The notes beneath the pieces are model-generated. The model was not told the DNA's origin and searched no databases. It saw nothing but the letters and a program-made list of their open reading frames with translations. DNA of 64,000 nt from Sphaerisporangium sp039871875 (GTDB lineage Bacteria; Actinomycetota; Actinomycetes; Streptosporangiales; Streptosporangiaceae), in assembly GCF_039871875.1 (NCBI RefSeq), contig NZ_JBDPMD010000025.1:1-64000 (forward strand), written 5' to 3'. Shown one piece after another: positions 39,747 to 47,800 of the stretch. The position numbers were made by a program, and so were the translations under genes. Every line of letters begins with the position of its first letter. Within the stretch, counting starts at the first letter, position 1.

Positions 39747-40625
39747 TCAGCTCCCGATGGTGCCGCTGCCTCCGGCGCCGCCGGTGCCGTTCAGGCCCTT
39801 CGGGAGCTCGCCGACCTGGTCGGCGGGCGGGGCGGTGACCTCGGCGGCCTCGTTGAACTTGCTGAACTGCAGGGCCGCCTTGAAGGTGCCGCCGTCGGCG
39901 GCGCCGTTCATCTCCAGCTTGCGCGGCAGGTTCTCGGCGTCGATCCACGCGTCGAACTTCATGTCCTTGAGCTTGCTGATCTGCGGCGCGAGCTTCTGCT
40001 GCAGCTCGGGGTCGAGCTGCTTCACCGCCTCGGCCACCGGGAAGGTGCCCTTGTAGTGGGTGGTGTCCACGCCGCCGACCGTCTCGGTGCCCACGGCCTT
40101 GACGTCCTTGGAACCCGTGATCATCTTGACGCTGCTCTGCAGGTCGAGCTGCTGCGCCTGGGAGAGGAACTGCCCGGCGTCCACGCCCGCGGAACGCCCG
40201 AGCTCGGCGAGGTCGAGCTTGATCCAGGGCTTGGCGCTGCCGAGGAGCTTGTTCAGCATCTCGACCTTCATGTACGCCGTCTGGCCGAGCAGGATCACCC
40301 GCACGCCGCCCGGCACGTTCTGCCCGCCTGCGGAGATCTTGTCCAGGGTGACGTCCGAAGCCACCTGGGGCTTCTGGTGGTACACCATGGAGCCCGAGAC
40401 CGAGCCCGCGCCGTCCTTGGGCGAGGTGAAGTCCACCGAGATCTGCGCCTGATAGGAGCTCACCGCCTCGGCGCTCTTCGCGCTGGCCTGGAGCGTCTCC
40501 GCCGCGGAGAGCTTGACCGAGCCGAGAGGCTCCGCCGTGCTCTGCGTCGGCTGGCCGCAGGCTGAGACCGCGATCAGCGTGGCCGCGCCTACTGCCACCA
40601 TCGCGGAGGTCGTTCGCCGCTTCAC
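39747..40625 (-). CDS. LppX/LprAFG-like lipoprotein
   Basis: The 292-residue protein starts MKRRTTSAMVAVGAATLIAV; a lipobox (AVSAC) follows, with Cys23 as the lipidated residue. The mature part fits the LppX/LprAFG fold, which carries lipids across the mycobacterial periplasm: ASAKSAEAVSSYQAQISVDF, VRVILLGQTAYMKV, GVDTTHYKGTFPVAEAV and DAWIDAENLPRKLEMNG. It ends in a Gly-rich tail. It sits between rplA and rplJ with its own terminators on both sides, so it is transcribed separately. A lipid-carrier role is inference from the family. Confidence 0.85.
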   Translation of the reverse strand: MKRRTTSAMVAVGAATLIAVSACGQPTQSTAEPLGSVKLSAAETLQASAKSAEAVSSYQAQISVDFTSPKDGAGSVSGSMVYHQKPQVASDVTLDKISAGGQNVPGGVRVILLGQTAYMKVEMLNKLLGSAKPWIKLDLAELGRSAGVDAGQFLSQAQQLDLQSSVKMITGSKDVKAVGTETVGGVDTTHYKGTFPVAEAVKQLDPELQQKLAPQISKLKDMKFDAWIDAENLPRKLEMNGAADGGTFKAALQFSKFNEAAEVTAPPADQVGELPKGLNGTGGAGGSGTIGS

Positions 40626-40785
40626 TAGGTATCCCTTCTATCCCCCAAGACTGTTTCGACCCTACGCGCCGCCTCTACCCCGTGCGGCGACTTCTTTCGA
40701 GGAGCTATGCCCCGCCACCGCCGGCCGACGCGGCGACCTGGCCCGTGACCTGGGCAGTCGTGGCGTGCCGCTGAGCAGGAAAGAG

Positions 40786-40821
40786 CGAAAAAAGGGCCCC
40801 CGCCGCGTGGCGGAGGCCCTT
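40786..40821 (-). terminator. Terminator after rplA
   Basis: On the minus strand a 13-bp stem with one mismatch (AAGGGCCTCCGCC/GGCGGGGGCCCTT), a 4-nt loop and then TTTTCGCTCTT. It begins 20 bases after the rplA stop and is one of the clearest intrinsic terminators here. Confidence 0.9.
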
Positions 40822-40841
40822 CGGACGGCCGGTGAGGGCCG

Positions 40842-41561
40842 TCAGGCGTCGAGCTCGGCGGTGATGCCGCGCGTGATGTTGGGGTCCACGGGGATGCCGG
40901 GGCCCATGGAGGTGGAGAAGGTGATCTTCTTCAGGTAACGGCCCTTGGCCGCGGTCGGCTTGAGCCGGACCACCTCGTCCAGCGCGGCGGAGTAGTTCTC
41001 CAGGAGCTGACGCTCGGGGAACGACACCTTGCCGATGATGAAGTGGAGGTTCGCGTGCCGGTCGACCCGGAACTCGATCTTGCCGCCCTTGATGTCGGTC
41101 ACGGCCTTGGAGACGTTCGGCGTCACGGTGCCGGTCTTGGGGTTCGGCATGAGGCCGCGGGGGCCGAGCACGCGGCCGAGACGGCCGACCTTGCCCATGA
41201 GGTCCGGCGTGGCCACGACGGCGTCGAACTCGCCGAGGCGGTTGCCCTTGGAGATCTCCTCGATCAGCTCGTCGGCGCCGACGATGTCGGCGCCCGCGGC
41301 GCGGGCCTCCTCGGCGCGGTCACCGGTCGCGAAGACCAGGACCCGGGCGGTCTTGCCGGTGCCGTGCGGGAGGTTGACGGTGCCGCGGACCATCTGGTCG
41401 GCCTTGCGGGGGTCGACGCCCAGCCGCAGGGCGACCTCGACGGTCGCGTCGAACTTGGTGACCGAGGTGCTCTTGGCCAGCTTGGCGGCCTCGACCGGGC
41501 TGTAGAGGTTCTCCGGGTTGATCTGCTCGGACGCCTTGCGGTACGTCTTGCTGCGCTTCAT
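40842..41561 (-). CDS. rplA: 50S ribosomal protein L1
   Basis: L1 forms the mobile L1 stalk; in E. coli it represses the L11 operon. The 239-residue protein has MKRSKTYRKASEQINPENLY, VNLPHGTGKTARVLVFATGD, VGRLGRVLGPRGLMPNPKTG and GKIEFRVDRHANLHFIIGKV. It lies 131 bases after rplK. Confidence 0.98.
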   Translation of the reverse strand: MKRSKTYRKASEQINPENLYSPVEAAKLAKSTSVTKFDATVEVALRLGVDPRKADQMVRGTVNLPHGTGKTARVLVFATGDRAEEARAAGADIVGADELIEEISKGNRLGEFDAVVATPDLMGKVGRLGRVLGPRGLMPNPKTGTVTPNVSKAVTDIKGGKIEFRVDRHANLHFIIGKVSFPERQLLENYSAALDEVVRLKPTAAKGRYLKKITFSTSMGPGIPVDPNITRGITAELDA

Positions 41562-41692
41562 GTTCTCTCTCCTCGTGGAGTGCGTGGTCGTGGGCCAGCG
41601 CGTGGCCCTCCCACGGGTGGCGCCGGTACGGCCGCCGGCCGCCCGGCCCGCGATCCGGATGACCTACATAGATCATCCAAATTGGGACAAGG

Positions 41693-42124
41693 TCAGTCGG
41701 CGATGGTGATGCCCATCGACCGGGCGGTGCCGGCGATGATCTTCTCGGCCGCCTCGATGTCGTTGGCGTTGAGGTCGGGCATCTTCGTCTCGGCGATCTG
41801 GCGGAGCTGCTCCTTGGTGAGCTTGCCGACCTTGTCGCGCAGCGGGTTGGCGCTCGCCTTGTCGAGGCCCGCGGCCTTCTTGATCAGCTCAGGCGCCGGC
41901 GGCGTCTTCGTGACGAACACGAAGCTGCGGTCTTCGAAGATGGTGATCTCGACGGGGATGATGTTGCCCCGCTGGGCCTCGGTGGCGGCGTTGTACTGCC
42001 GCACGAAGTCCATGATGTTGACACCGTGCGGACCGAGGGCGGTACCGACCGGGGGCGCGGGCGTGGCCTGGCCGGCCGGAAGCTGCACCTTGACCAGTGC
42101 CGCGATCTTCTTCTTTGGAGGCAT
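41693..42124 (-). CDS. rplK: 50S ribosomal protein L11
   Basis: L11 is at the GTPase-associated centre and is the thiostrepton-binding partner. The 143-residue protein has the Pro-rich N-terminal switch VQLPAGQATPAPPVGTALGP, HGVNIMDFVRQYNAAT and the rRNA-binding C-terminal LTKEQLRQIAETKMPDLNAN. It lies 173 bases after nusG. Confidence 0.98.
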   Translation of the reverse strand: MPPKKKIAALVKVQLPAGQATPAPPVGTALGPHGVNIMDFVRQYNAATEAQRGNIIPVEITIFEDRSFVFVTKTPPAPELIKKAAGLDKASANPLRDKVGKLTKEQLRQIAETKMPDLNANDIEAAEKIIAGTARSMGITIAD

Positions 42125-42297
42125 TGTCCTACTCCGGGTCCGTTTACTCCTGCGAGACTTCCACGGAGGTGGAAGCCACCGAGGGCATGCGTCGGCCGCG
42201 TGGCCATCCCTCGGGATTCACCCCGCGGCGCGCTCGGCCCGCGGGGACGACTTACCAGTGTATGCGTGGCGGCGGATCACCGAGACCTGGACGACCG

Positions 42298-43068
42298 TCA
42301 GATCTTGGAGACCTGGTTGAACGACAGCTCCACCGGGGTCTCGCGGCCGAAGATGGACACCAGCACCTTGAGCTTCTGCGACTCGGCGCTGATCTCGCTG
42401 ACCGTGGCCGGGAGCGTGGCGAACGGGCCGTCCATGACGGTGACCGACTCGCCGACCTCGAAGTCGACGGTGGCGGCCGCGGCCTTGGCCGTGGTGGTCT
42501 TGGCCTGCTCGGTCGGCTCGGGCGCGAGCAGCTTCGCGACCTCGTCGAGACTCAGCGGGCTCGGCCGGTTGGACAGGCCGACGAAACCGGTGACACCCGG
42601 CGTGTTGCGGACCGCGGACCAGGACTCGTCGGTCAGCTCCATGCGGACCAGGACGTACCCGGGCAGGACACGCTCCTTGACCGGGGTGCGCTTGCCGCCC
42701 TTGATCTCGGTGACGGTGTGCGTGGGCACCTCGACCTGGAAGAGGTAGTCCTCCATGTTCAGGGACTGGGTGCGCGTCTCGATGTTGGACTTCACGCGGT
42801 TCTCGTAACCGGCGTAGGAGTGGATGACGTACCACTCGCCGGGCAGGCCGCGCATCGAGCGCTTGAACTCCTCGACGGGGTCCACGTCGGGCAGGACGTC
42901 ACCGTCTTCGTCCACGGCGGCGGCCGGAGCGTCGGCCTCGCCGTGCTCCTCGGCCTCACCGGGACCGCCGGCCTCGCCGGACGCGTCGGTGATCTCGATC
43001 GCCTGCTCCGGCTCGCCCTCCCACTCGTCGTCGTGGGATGCGCCGGCCGGCAGTGGGGACTCGGACAC
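42298..43068 (-). CDS. nusG: Transcription termination/antitermination protein NusG
   Basis: NusG binds RNA polymerase and links it to Rho or the ribosome. The 256-residue protein has an acidic N-terminal extension of about 75 residues typical of actinobacteria. The NGN domain follows (EWYVIHSYAGYENRVKSNIE, GYVLVRMELTDESWSAVRNT), then a KOW domain (VGESVTVMDGPFATLPATVS). It lies 87 bases after secE. Confidence 0.97.
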   Translation of the reverse strand: MSESPLPAGASHDDEWEGEPEQAIEITDASGEAGGPGEAEEHGEADAPAAAVDEDGDVLPDVDPVEEFKRSMRGLPGEWYVIHSYAGYENRVKSNIETRTQSLNMEDYLFQVEVPTHTVTEIKGGKRTPVKERVLPGYVLVRMELTDESWSAVRNTPGVTGFVGLSNRPSPLSLDEVAKLLAPEPTEQAKTTTAKAAAATVDFEVGESVTVMDGPFATLPATVSEISAESQKLKVLVSIFGRETPVELSFNQVSKI

Positions 43069-43155
43069 AGTGACTCTTTCTCTCGTCGATGTTGCGAAAC
43101 TCCGCCGCCTCCAGCCTACGGCGGGAGGGTACGGCGGTCGCGGCGCGCCGGTGCT

Positions 43156-43422
43156 CTACGGGGTGGTCGACCCGCCGAAGACCGCGAGCACACCCTTCGT
43201 GAGCAAGAAGTCCAGCCCGGCCACGATGCCGACCATAATCAGCACGAACACGAGGACAACGGTGGTGTAGTTGATCAGGGCCTTCCGCGTCGGCCAGATC
43301 ACCTTGCGGAGCTCCGCAACGATCTGCCGGTAGAAAAGGGCCGGAGAAGTGCGCTTTTTCGCGGGCTGGCCAGACGGCTTGCTCGGCCGGTCCGCGGCCT
43401 CGCCGCGCGTGTCGATCGCCAC
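43156..43422 (-). CDS. secE: Preprotein translocase subunit SecE
   Basis: SecE clamps SecY. The 88-residue protein has the amphipathic motif FYRQIVAELRKVIWPTRKAL followed by one transmembrane helix (NYTTVVLVFVLIMVGIVAGL). I use GTG 43422; GTG 43431 is three codons upstream and equally possible, and AGGTGAGG lies between them. The tRNA-Trp gene is immediately upstream, the usual actinobacterial order. Confidence 0.93.
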   Translation of the reverse strand: MAIDTRGEAADRPSKPSGQPAKKRTSPALFYRQIVAELRKVIWPTRKALINYTTVVLVFVLIMVGIVAGLDFLLTKGVLAVFGGSTTP

Positions 43423-43497
43423 AGTCCTCACCTGATCCGTCGTTCCAACGCAACTTTGCGGCGGCATACACGCCATCGGTGCGCGGACCGCACTCCG

Positions 43498-43570
43498 CAG
43501 GGCACGAGGGACTCGAACCCCCAACCGCCGGTTTTGGAGACCGGTGCGCTACCAATTGCGCTAGTGCCCT
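43498..43570 (-). tRNA. tRNA-Trp (anticodon CCA)
   Basis: A full cloverleaf is visible on the minus strand: acceptor AGGGCAC/GTGCCCT with discriminator G, D-arm GCGCAATTGGTAGCGC, anticodon arm CCGGTCTCCAAAACCGG with CCA, and T-arm GGGGGTTCGAGTCCC. The 3' CCA is not encoded. It lies just upstream of secE. Confidence 0.97.
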
Positions 43571-43748
43571 CTGCCATGAGCCAGCTTACCCGTGCGGCAC
43601 GGGGGCGTCGCTCACTAGTTGCAGAAGTGTACGGGGGAATGGCCCCCACGTCGAACCAACGCGTCGGGCAGGCCGGGACGATCCGCCGCGTGTCCACATC
43701 ATGGATATGCGGCGGAAGCGGTGTGAGACGTCTGGAAGCATGGTACCC

Positions 43749-44954
43749 ATGACCCGTCCTCGCATCTCAGCGCGCATCTCCGCCATTTCAGAGTCCGCCA
43801 CGCTAGCGGTGGACGCAAAGGCCAAGGCCATGAAGGCCGCCGGTCGCCCGGTCATCGGTTTCGGCGCGGGAGAGCCCGACTTCCCGACGCCGGATTACAT
43901 CGTCGCGGCCGCCGTCGAGGCGTGCGGGAACCCCAGATTCCACAAGTACACCCCCGCGGGGGGCCTGCCCGAGCTCAAGCAGGCCATCGCCGACAAGACG
44001 CGCCGCGACTCCGGCTTCGAGGTGGACGCCTCGCGGGTGCTGGTCACCAACGGCGGCAAGCAGGCCGTGTACGAGGCGTTCGCCACGCTGCTCGACCCGG
44101 GGGACGAGGTGCTGGTCGTCGCCCCCTACTGGACCACCTACCCCGAGGCGATCAAGCTCGCCGGGGGCGTGCAGGTGGACGTGCCGACGGACGAGACCAC
44201 CGGTTACCTCGCCTCGGTGGACGCGCTGGAGGCGGCGCGCACCGAGCGCACCAAGGTGCTGCTGTTCGTGTCGCCGTCCAACCCGACCGGCGCGGTGTAC
44301 TCCCCCGCGCAGGTCGAGGAGATCGGCCGCTGGGCCGCGGAGCACGGCCTGTGGGTGGTCACCGACGAGATCTACGAGCACCTCGTGTACGGCGACACGC
44401 GGTTCTCCAGCATCGCCACCGCCGTGCCGGAGCTGCACGACCGCGTCGTGGTGCTGAACGGCGTGGCCAAGACGTACGCCATGACCGGCTGGCGGGTGGG
44501 CTGGCTGATCGGCCCGTCCGACGTCGTGAAGGCCGCCACCAACCTGCAGTCGCACGCCACGTCCAACGTCTCCAACGTCGCCCAGTGGGCGGCGCTCACG
44601 GCCGTGTCCGGCGACCTGTCCGCGGTGGCGCGCATGCGGGAGGCGTTCGACCGGCGGCGGCAGACCATGGTGCGCATGCTCAACGAGATCCCCGGGGTGG
44701 TGTGCCCCGAGCCGTTCGGCGCCTTCTACGCCTACCCGTCGGTCAAGGGCGTGCTCGGCAAGGAGATCCGGGGCCGGCGGCCCTCGTCGTCCTCCGAGCT
44801 CGCGGAGCTGATCCTGGAGGAGGCCGAGGTCGCGCTGGTGCCGGGTGAGGCGTTCGGCACGCCGGGGTACTTCCGGCTGTCGTACGCGCTCGGCGACGAC
44901 GACCTCGCCGAGGGCATCACCCGGCTCGGCAAGCTGCTGTCCGAGGCGCGCTGA
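43749..44954 (+). CDS. Class I/II PLP aminotransferase (aspartate aminotransferase-like)
   Basis: The 401-residue protein matches the aspartate aminotransferase I-gamma group that commonly sits beside secE in actinobacteria. Visible motifs are GFGAGEPDFPTPDYI, KYTPAGGLPELKQAI, SPSNPTGAVY, DEIYEHLVYG (PLP-contacting Asp206 and Tyr209) and NGVAKTYAMTGWRVGW with Schiff-base Lys241. ATG 43749 is chosen because GGAAG lies 10 bases upstream; ATG 43740 is too close. It is transcribed away from tRNA-Trp. Confidence 0.9.
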   Translation: MTRPRISARISAISESATLAVDAKAKAMKAAGRPVIGFGAGEPDFPTPDYIVAAAVEACGNPRFHKYTPAGGLPELKQAIADKTRRDSGFEVDASRVLVTNGGKQAVYEAFATLLDPGDEVLVVAPYWTTYPEAIKLAGGVQVDVPTDETTGYLASVDALEAARTERTKVLLFVSPSNPTGAVYSPAQVEEIGRWAAEHGLWVVTDEIYEHLVYGDTRFSSIATAVPELHDRVVVLNGVAKTYAMTGWRVGWLIGPSDVVKAATNLQSHATSNVSNVAQWAALTAVSGDLSAVARMREAFDRRRQTMVRMLNEIPGVVCPEPFGAFYAYPSVKGVLGKEIRGRRPSSSSELAELILEEAEVALVPGEAFGTPGYFRLSYALGDDDLAEGITRLGKLLSEAR

Positions 44955-44988
44955 CTGAGGTTCCCCGGGGTTGCGGCAGGATATGGAG

Positions 44989-46008
44989 ATGGCACGCCCG
45001 CTCGACACCTTGCCCAAGGCCCACCTGCACCTCCACTTCACCGGCTCCATGCGGCACTCGACGCTGCTGGAGCTGGCCGCCGAACACGGGGTGCATCTGC
45101 CGGACGCGCTGGTGCAGGACTGGCCCCCTCGGTTGCGGGCGACCGACGAGCGGGGCTGGTTCCGCTTCCAGCGCCTGTACGACATCGCCCGCTCGGTGCT
45201 GCGCCGCGAGGACGACGTGCGCCGGCTGCTGCGCGAGGCGGCGGAGGACGAGGCGGCCGAGGGGTCCCGCTGGCTGGAGATCCAGGTGGACCCCTCGGGC
45301 TACGCCTCACGCTTCGGCGGCCTCACCGCGACCCTTGAGCTGGTGCTGGACGCCGCCCGCGAGGCCGCGTCCCGCTCGGGCATCGGGATCGCGGTCATCG
45401 TGGCCGCCAACCGCACACGGCACCCCCTGGACGCCAAGACCCTCGCCCGCCTGGCCACCCAGTACGCCGGCCAGGGCGTGGCCGGCTTCGGCCTGTCCAA
45501 CGACGAACGCCGGGCCCGCGCCCGCGACTTCGACGGCGCTTTCCGCATCGCCAAGCGGGCGGGCCTGCTCGCGGTGCCCCATGGCGGCGAGCTCTCGGGG
45601 GCGGCCAGTGTGGCGGAATGCGTGGACGACCTCGGCGCCGACCGGATCGGCCACGGCGTACGCGCCGCCGAGTCCCCGCGTCTCATGGACCGCCTCGCCG
45701 ACCGCCAGATCACCTGCGAGGTCTGCCCGACATCGAACCTCGGCCTCGGCGTCGCCCGCACCGCCGACGAGGTCCCCCTGAAACAACTCTTCCACGCCGG
45801 CGTCCCCATCGCCCTGGGCGCCGACGACCCCCTGCTCTTCGGCGCCCGCCTCCTCCCCCAGTACGAACTGGCCCGGGACGCCTACGGCTTCACCGACCCC
45901 GAGCTCGCCGAACTGGCCCGCCAGTCCATCCGCTCCTCCACCGCCCCCGAGGCGTACAAGAAGGAACTGCTCGCCGGCATCGACACCTGGCTCACCGCGG
46001 ACCTGTAG
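44989..46008 (+). CDS. Adenosine deaminase superfamily enzyme with altered substrate loop
   Basis: The 339-residue protein is a metal-dependent deaminase of the ADA fold. Zinc ligands are His14 and His16 (KAHLHLHFTGSMR) and His in PHGGELSG; the catalytic His is in DRIGHGVRAAE and the Asp pair in LGADDPLLFG. The usual HLDGS is HFTGS here, so the Asp that binds ribose in adenosine deaminase is Thr, and HAGE is HGGE. Adenosine may not be the substrate; aminodeoxyfutalosine (menaquinone pathway) is one possibility. ATG 44989 has AGGA 7 bases upstream; ATG 44983 is an alternative. It follows the aminotransferase by 34 bases. Confidence 0.85.
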   Translation: MARPLDTLPKAHLHLHFTGSMRHSTLLELAAEHGVHLPDALVQDWPPRLRATDERGWFRFQRLYDIARSVLRREDDVRRLLREAAEDEAAEGSRWLEIQVDPSGYASRFGGLTATLELVLDAAREAASRSGIGIAVIVAANRTRHPLDAKTLARLATQYAGQGVAGFGLSNDERRARARDFDGAFRIAKRAGLLAVPHGGELSGAASVAECVDDLGADRIGHGVRAAESPRLMDRLADRQITCEVCPTSNLGLGVARTADEVPLKQLFHAGVPIALGADDPLLFGARLLPQYELARDAYGFTDPELAELARQSIRSSTAPEAYKKELLAGIDTWLTADL

Positions 46009-46023
46009 GGCGAACCGCCGTAC

Positions 46024-46064
46024 GACGACGGCCGCCCGGCGGGGGTCGCCGGGCGGCCGTCGTC
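46024..46064. terminator. Perfect 18-bp bidirectional hairpin
   Basis: GACGACGGCCGCCCGGCG (46024-46041) pairs perfectly with 46047-46064 across a 5-nt loop. It lies between the convergent deaminase gene (stop 46008) and the exported-protein gene (stop 46083) and probably terminates both. Confidence 0.8.
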
Positions 46065-46082
46065 ATCGTCGGATCTTCGGGG

Positions 46083-47768
46083 TTACTGGGAGTGGATGTA
46101 GATCACGCTGAAGACCTCGGAGAGCTTGTTGAGGTCGGCGGTGATGCTCTTCTCAGGATCGCTGGCGTCGAAGGTGACGGCCAGGCGGCCGAGGCCCTTG
46201 CGGGCCTGGAGGGCCTTCCACATGGTGTTGTCGGTCAGGCCCTGGTCCAGCAGGCGCCAGGTGGTGCCGTCCCAGTTCTGGCGGTGGGTCCAGAGCATGA
46301 CCGTCTGGACGCCGGCCTGGAGCGGGAGGTCGACCCTCAGCTTGGCGGCGGCTTCGGCCTGGGCGGCGGTGAGTTTGTTGGCGCCGCTGTGGGCCAGGCC
46401 CACCTCGCGGGCGCCGATGTGGACCCGGGTGTCCCAGCCTCGGGCGCGGACGCCGATCCACTGGTTGCGCAGGGCCTTGTCGGGGGTGATCTTGTACTTG
46501 GAGTACTCGCTGGCGAACAGGCCGCTGGAGACGTTGACGTGGTCGACGTCGCCGGTGAGGACGTACTTCTCGACGTTGGCCCGGGTGATCAGCGGGTACT
46601 TGGCGCGCAGCGCGGTCTGGCAGGTCTGCGAGGCGCCGCAGCCCATCTCGGGGACGACCACGTCCACGGCGAGCTGGCGGCCCGCGGGCATGGCGGCGCG
46701 CAGGGCGGCCGAGGAGTCCTTGACGAACCTGCGGATGTCGGCGGCGGACTTGAAGCCCCAGTAGCCGAGGTCCTGGGCGAACTTGACGCCGGCGACGCCG
46801 GGCCGGCTGGCCTGGGCGGCCATGCTGGCCACCGCGGCGTCGAACTGGTCCTTGCCGGCCTGCCACGCGGGAGCCAGCTCGCCTTCGATCCACACGCGCA
46901 TGTTGAGCTTGACCGCGGCGGCGGCGGCCTTGCCTGTGGCGTCGTTGGGCGGGGTCAGCTCACGCTTGGGGGTGGTCGGCGTGGCCTCGGGCTCAGCCGG
47001 GGCGCTGGGGTCGGGCAGCGTCGAGGCGGTCGGCCGCGGGGCCGTGCTCTGGTCGGGCTCGGCGGTGGGGTCGGCGGCCGGCGGGGCGCTCGGGTCGCCG
47101 GACGCGCTGGGGTCGGCCGGGCCGCTCGGCGCGCCGTCGCCGCTCGGCGCGGCTGAGGGCTCGGTGCCGGACGGGGGTGCCTGCGACTTGTCGTCCACCG
47201 GGAGCTGGGTCACGTCCGGCTGGACGTCGGGAGCGCCGGTGGCCTGGCCGGAACCGGTGCCGCCGTTACCGCCGCCGGGAGCGGGGGTCCCGGAGGAGCC
47301 GCCGCCGGCCGAGCAGTCGAACTCACCGCCCTGGCAGGCCTTGGCGGGCGGGTTGGTGACGTTGCCGTCCACGTCCTTGCAGACGTACTTGCCGGCGTCG
47401 TGGTCGTACTTGCACAGCACCTGGTCCTTGTCGGCGCAGTCCTGCATGCCGGGACCCTTGTTGGTCTGGTCGGTGCAGAACAGCACCGGGCCGGGGTAGG
47501 GCACGGCGTCCTGGAGCTTCTGGCCGTCGTTGCGCGCCCAGAAGCGGACGATGTCCAGCGCGTCGCGAGGGGTCTTGGCCATCCACTTGCAGTACATGAA
47601 CTCCGGCGTGCCGGTCCCGAGGATGTCGTCGCACTCGTTGTCCGGCGCCTCCTCGGTCGCCGCGGGAGCCGGGTCGGCCAGGGCCATGCCGGTGGGAACG
47701 CCAACGGTCAGCGTGACGAGCACCGCGATGAGTGCGATGATCCACTCGCGTTTGTGGAGTCGGGGCAT
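46083..47768 (-). CDS. Exported Cys-rich protein with C-terminal TIM-barrel-like domain
   Basis: ATG 47768 with GAGGAG upstream gives 561 residues. A signal peptide or anchor (EWIIALIAVLVTLTVGVPTG, possible cleavage after MALA) leads to an N-terminal domain with eight cysteines within about 110 residues. A Ser/Pro/Thr/Ala linker (about 145-270) follows. The C-terminal 290 residues look like an alternating alpha/beta, possibly glycoside-hydrolase-like, barrel (GVKFAQDLGYWGFKSAADIR, QLAVDVVVPEMGCG, VDHVNVSSGLFASEYSKY, VMLWTHRQNWDGTTWRLLD). I cannot assign a family or catalytic residues. It starts 32 bases after the tethered sigma-like gene and is probably co-transcribed with it. Confidence 0.8.
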   Translation of the reverse strand: MPRLHKREWIIALIAVLVTLTVGVPTGMALADPAPAATEEAPDNECDDILGTGTPEFMYCKWMAKTPRDALDIVRFWARNDGQKLQDAVPYPGPVLFCTDQTNKGPGMQDCADKDQVLCKYDHDAGKYVCKDVDGNVTNPPAKACQGGEFDCSAGGGSSGTPAPGGGNGGTGSGQATGAPDVQPDVTQLPVDDKSQAPPSGTEPSAAPSGDGAPSGPADPSASGDPSAPPAADPTAEPDQSTAPRPTASTLPDPSAPAEPEATPTTPKRELTPPNDATGKAAAAAVKLNMRVWIEGELAPAWQAGKDQFDAAVASMAAQASRPGVAGVKFAQDLGYWGFKSAADIRRFVKDSSAALRAAMPAGRQLAVDVVVPEMGCGASQTCQTALRAKYPLITRANVEKYVLTGDVDHVNVSSGLFASEYSKYKITPDKALRNQWIGVRARGWDTRVHIGAREVGLAHSGANKLTAAQAEAAAKLRVDLPLQAGVQTVMLWTHRQNWDGTTWRLLDQGLTDNTMWKALQARKGLGRLAVTFDASDPEKSITADLNKLSEVFSVIYIHSQ

Positions 47769-47800
47769 ACGCGGTCTCTCCTCGGGTTCGGACTGGGGGG

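Noticed and set aside
43479..43748. N-terminal extension of the aminotransferase across the tRNA-Trp gene
   Set aside because: The conserved protein starts at 43749 with a suitable ribosome-binding site; the extension lies antisense over the tRNA and has no family similarity.
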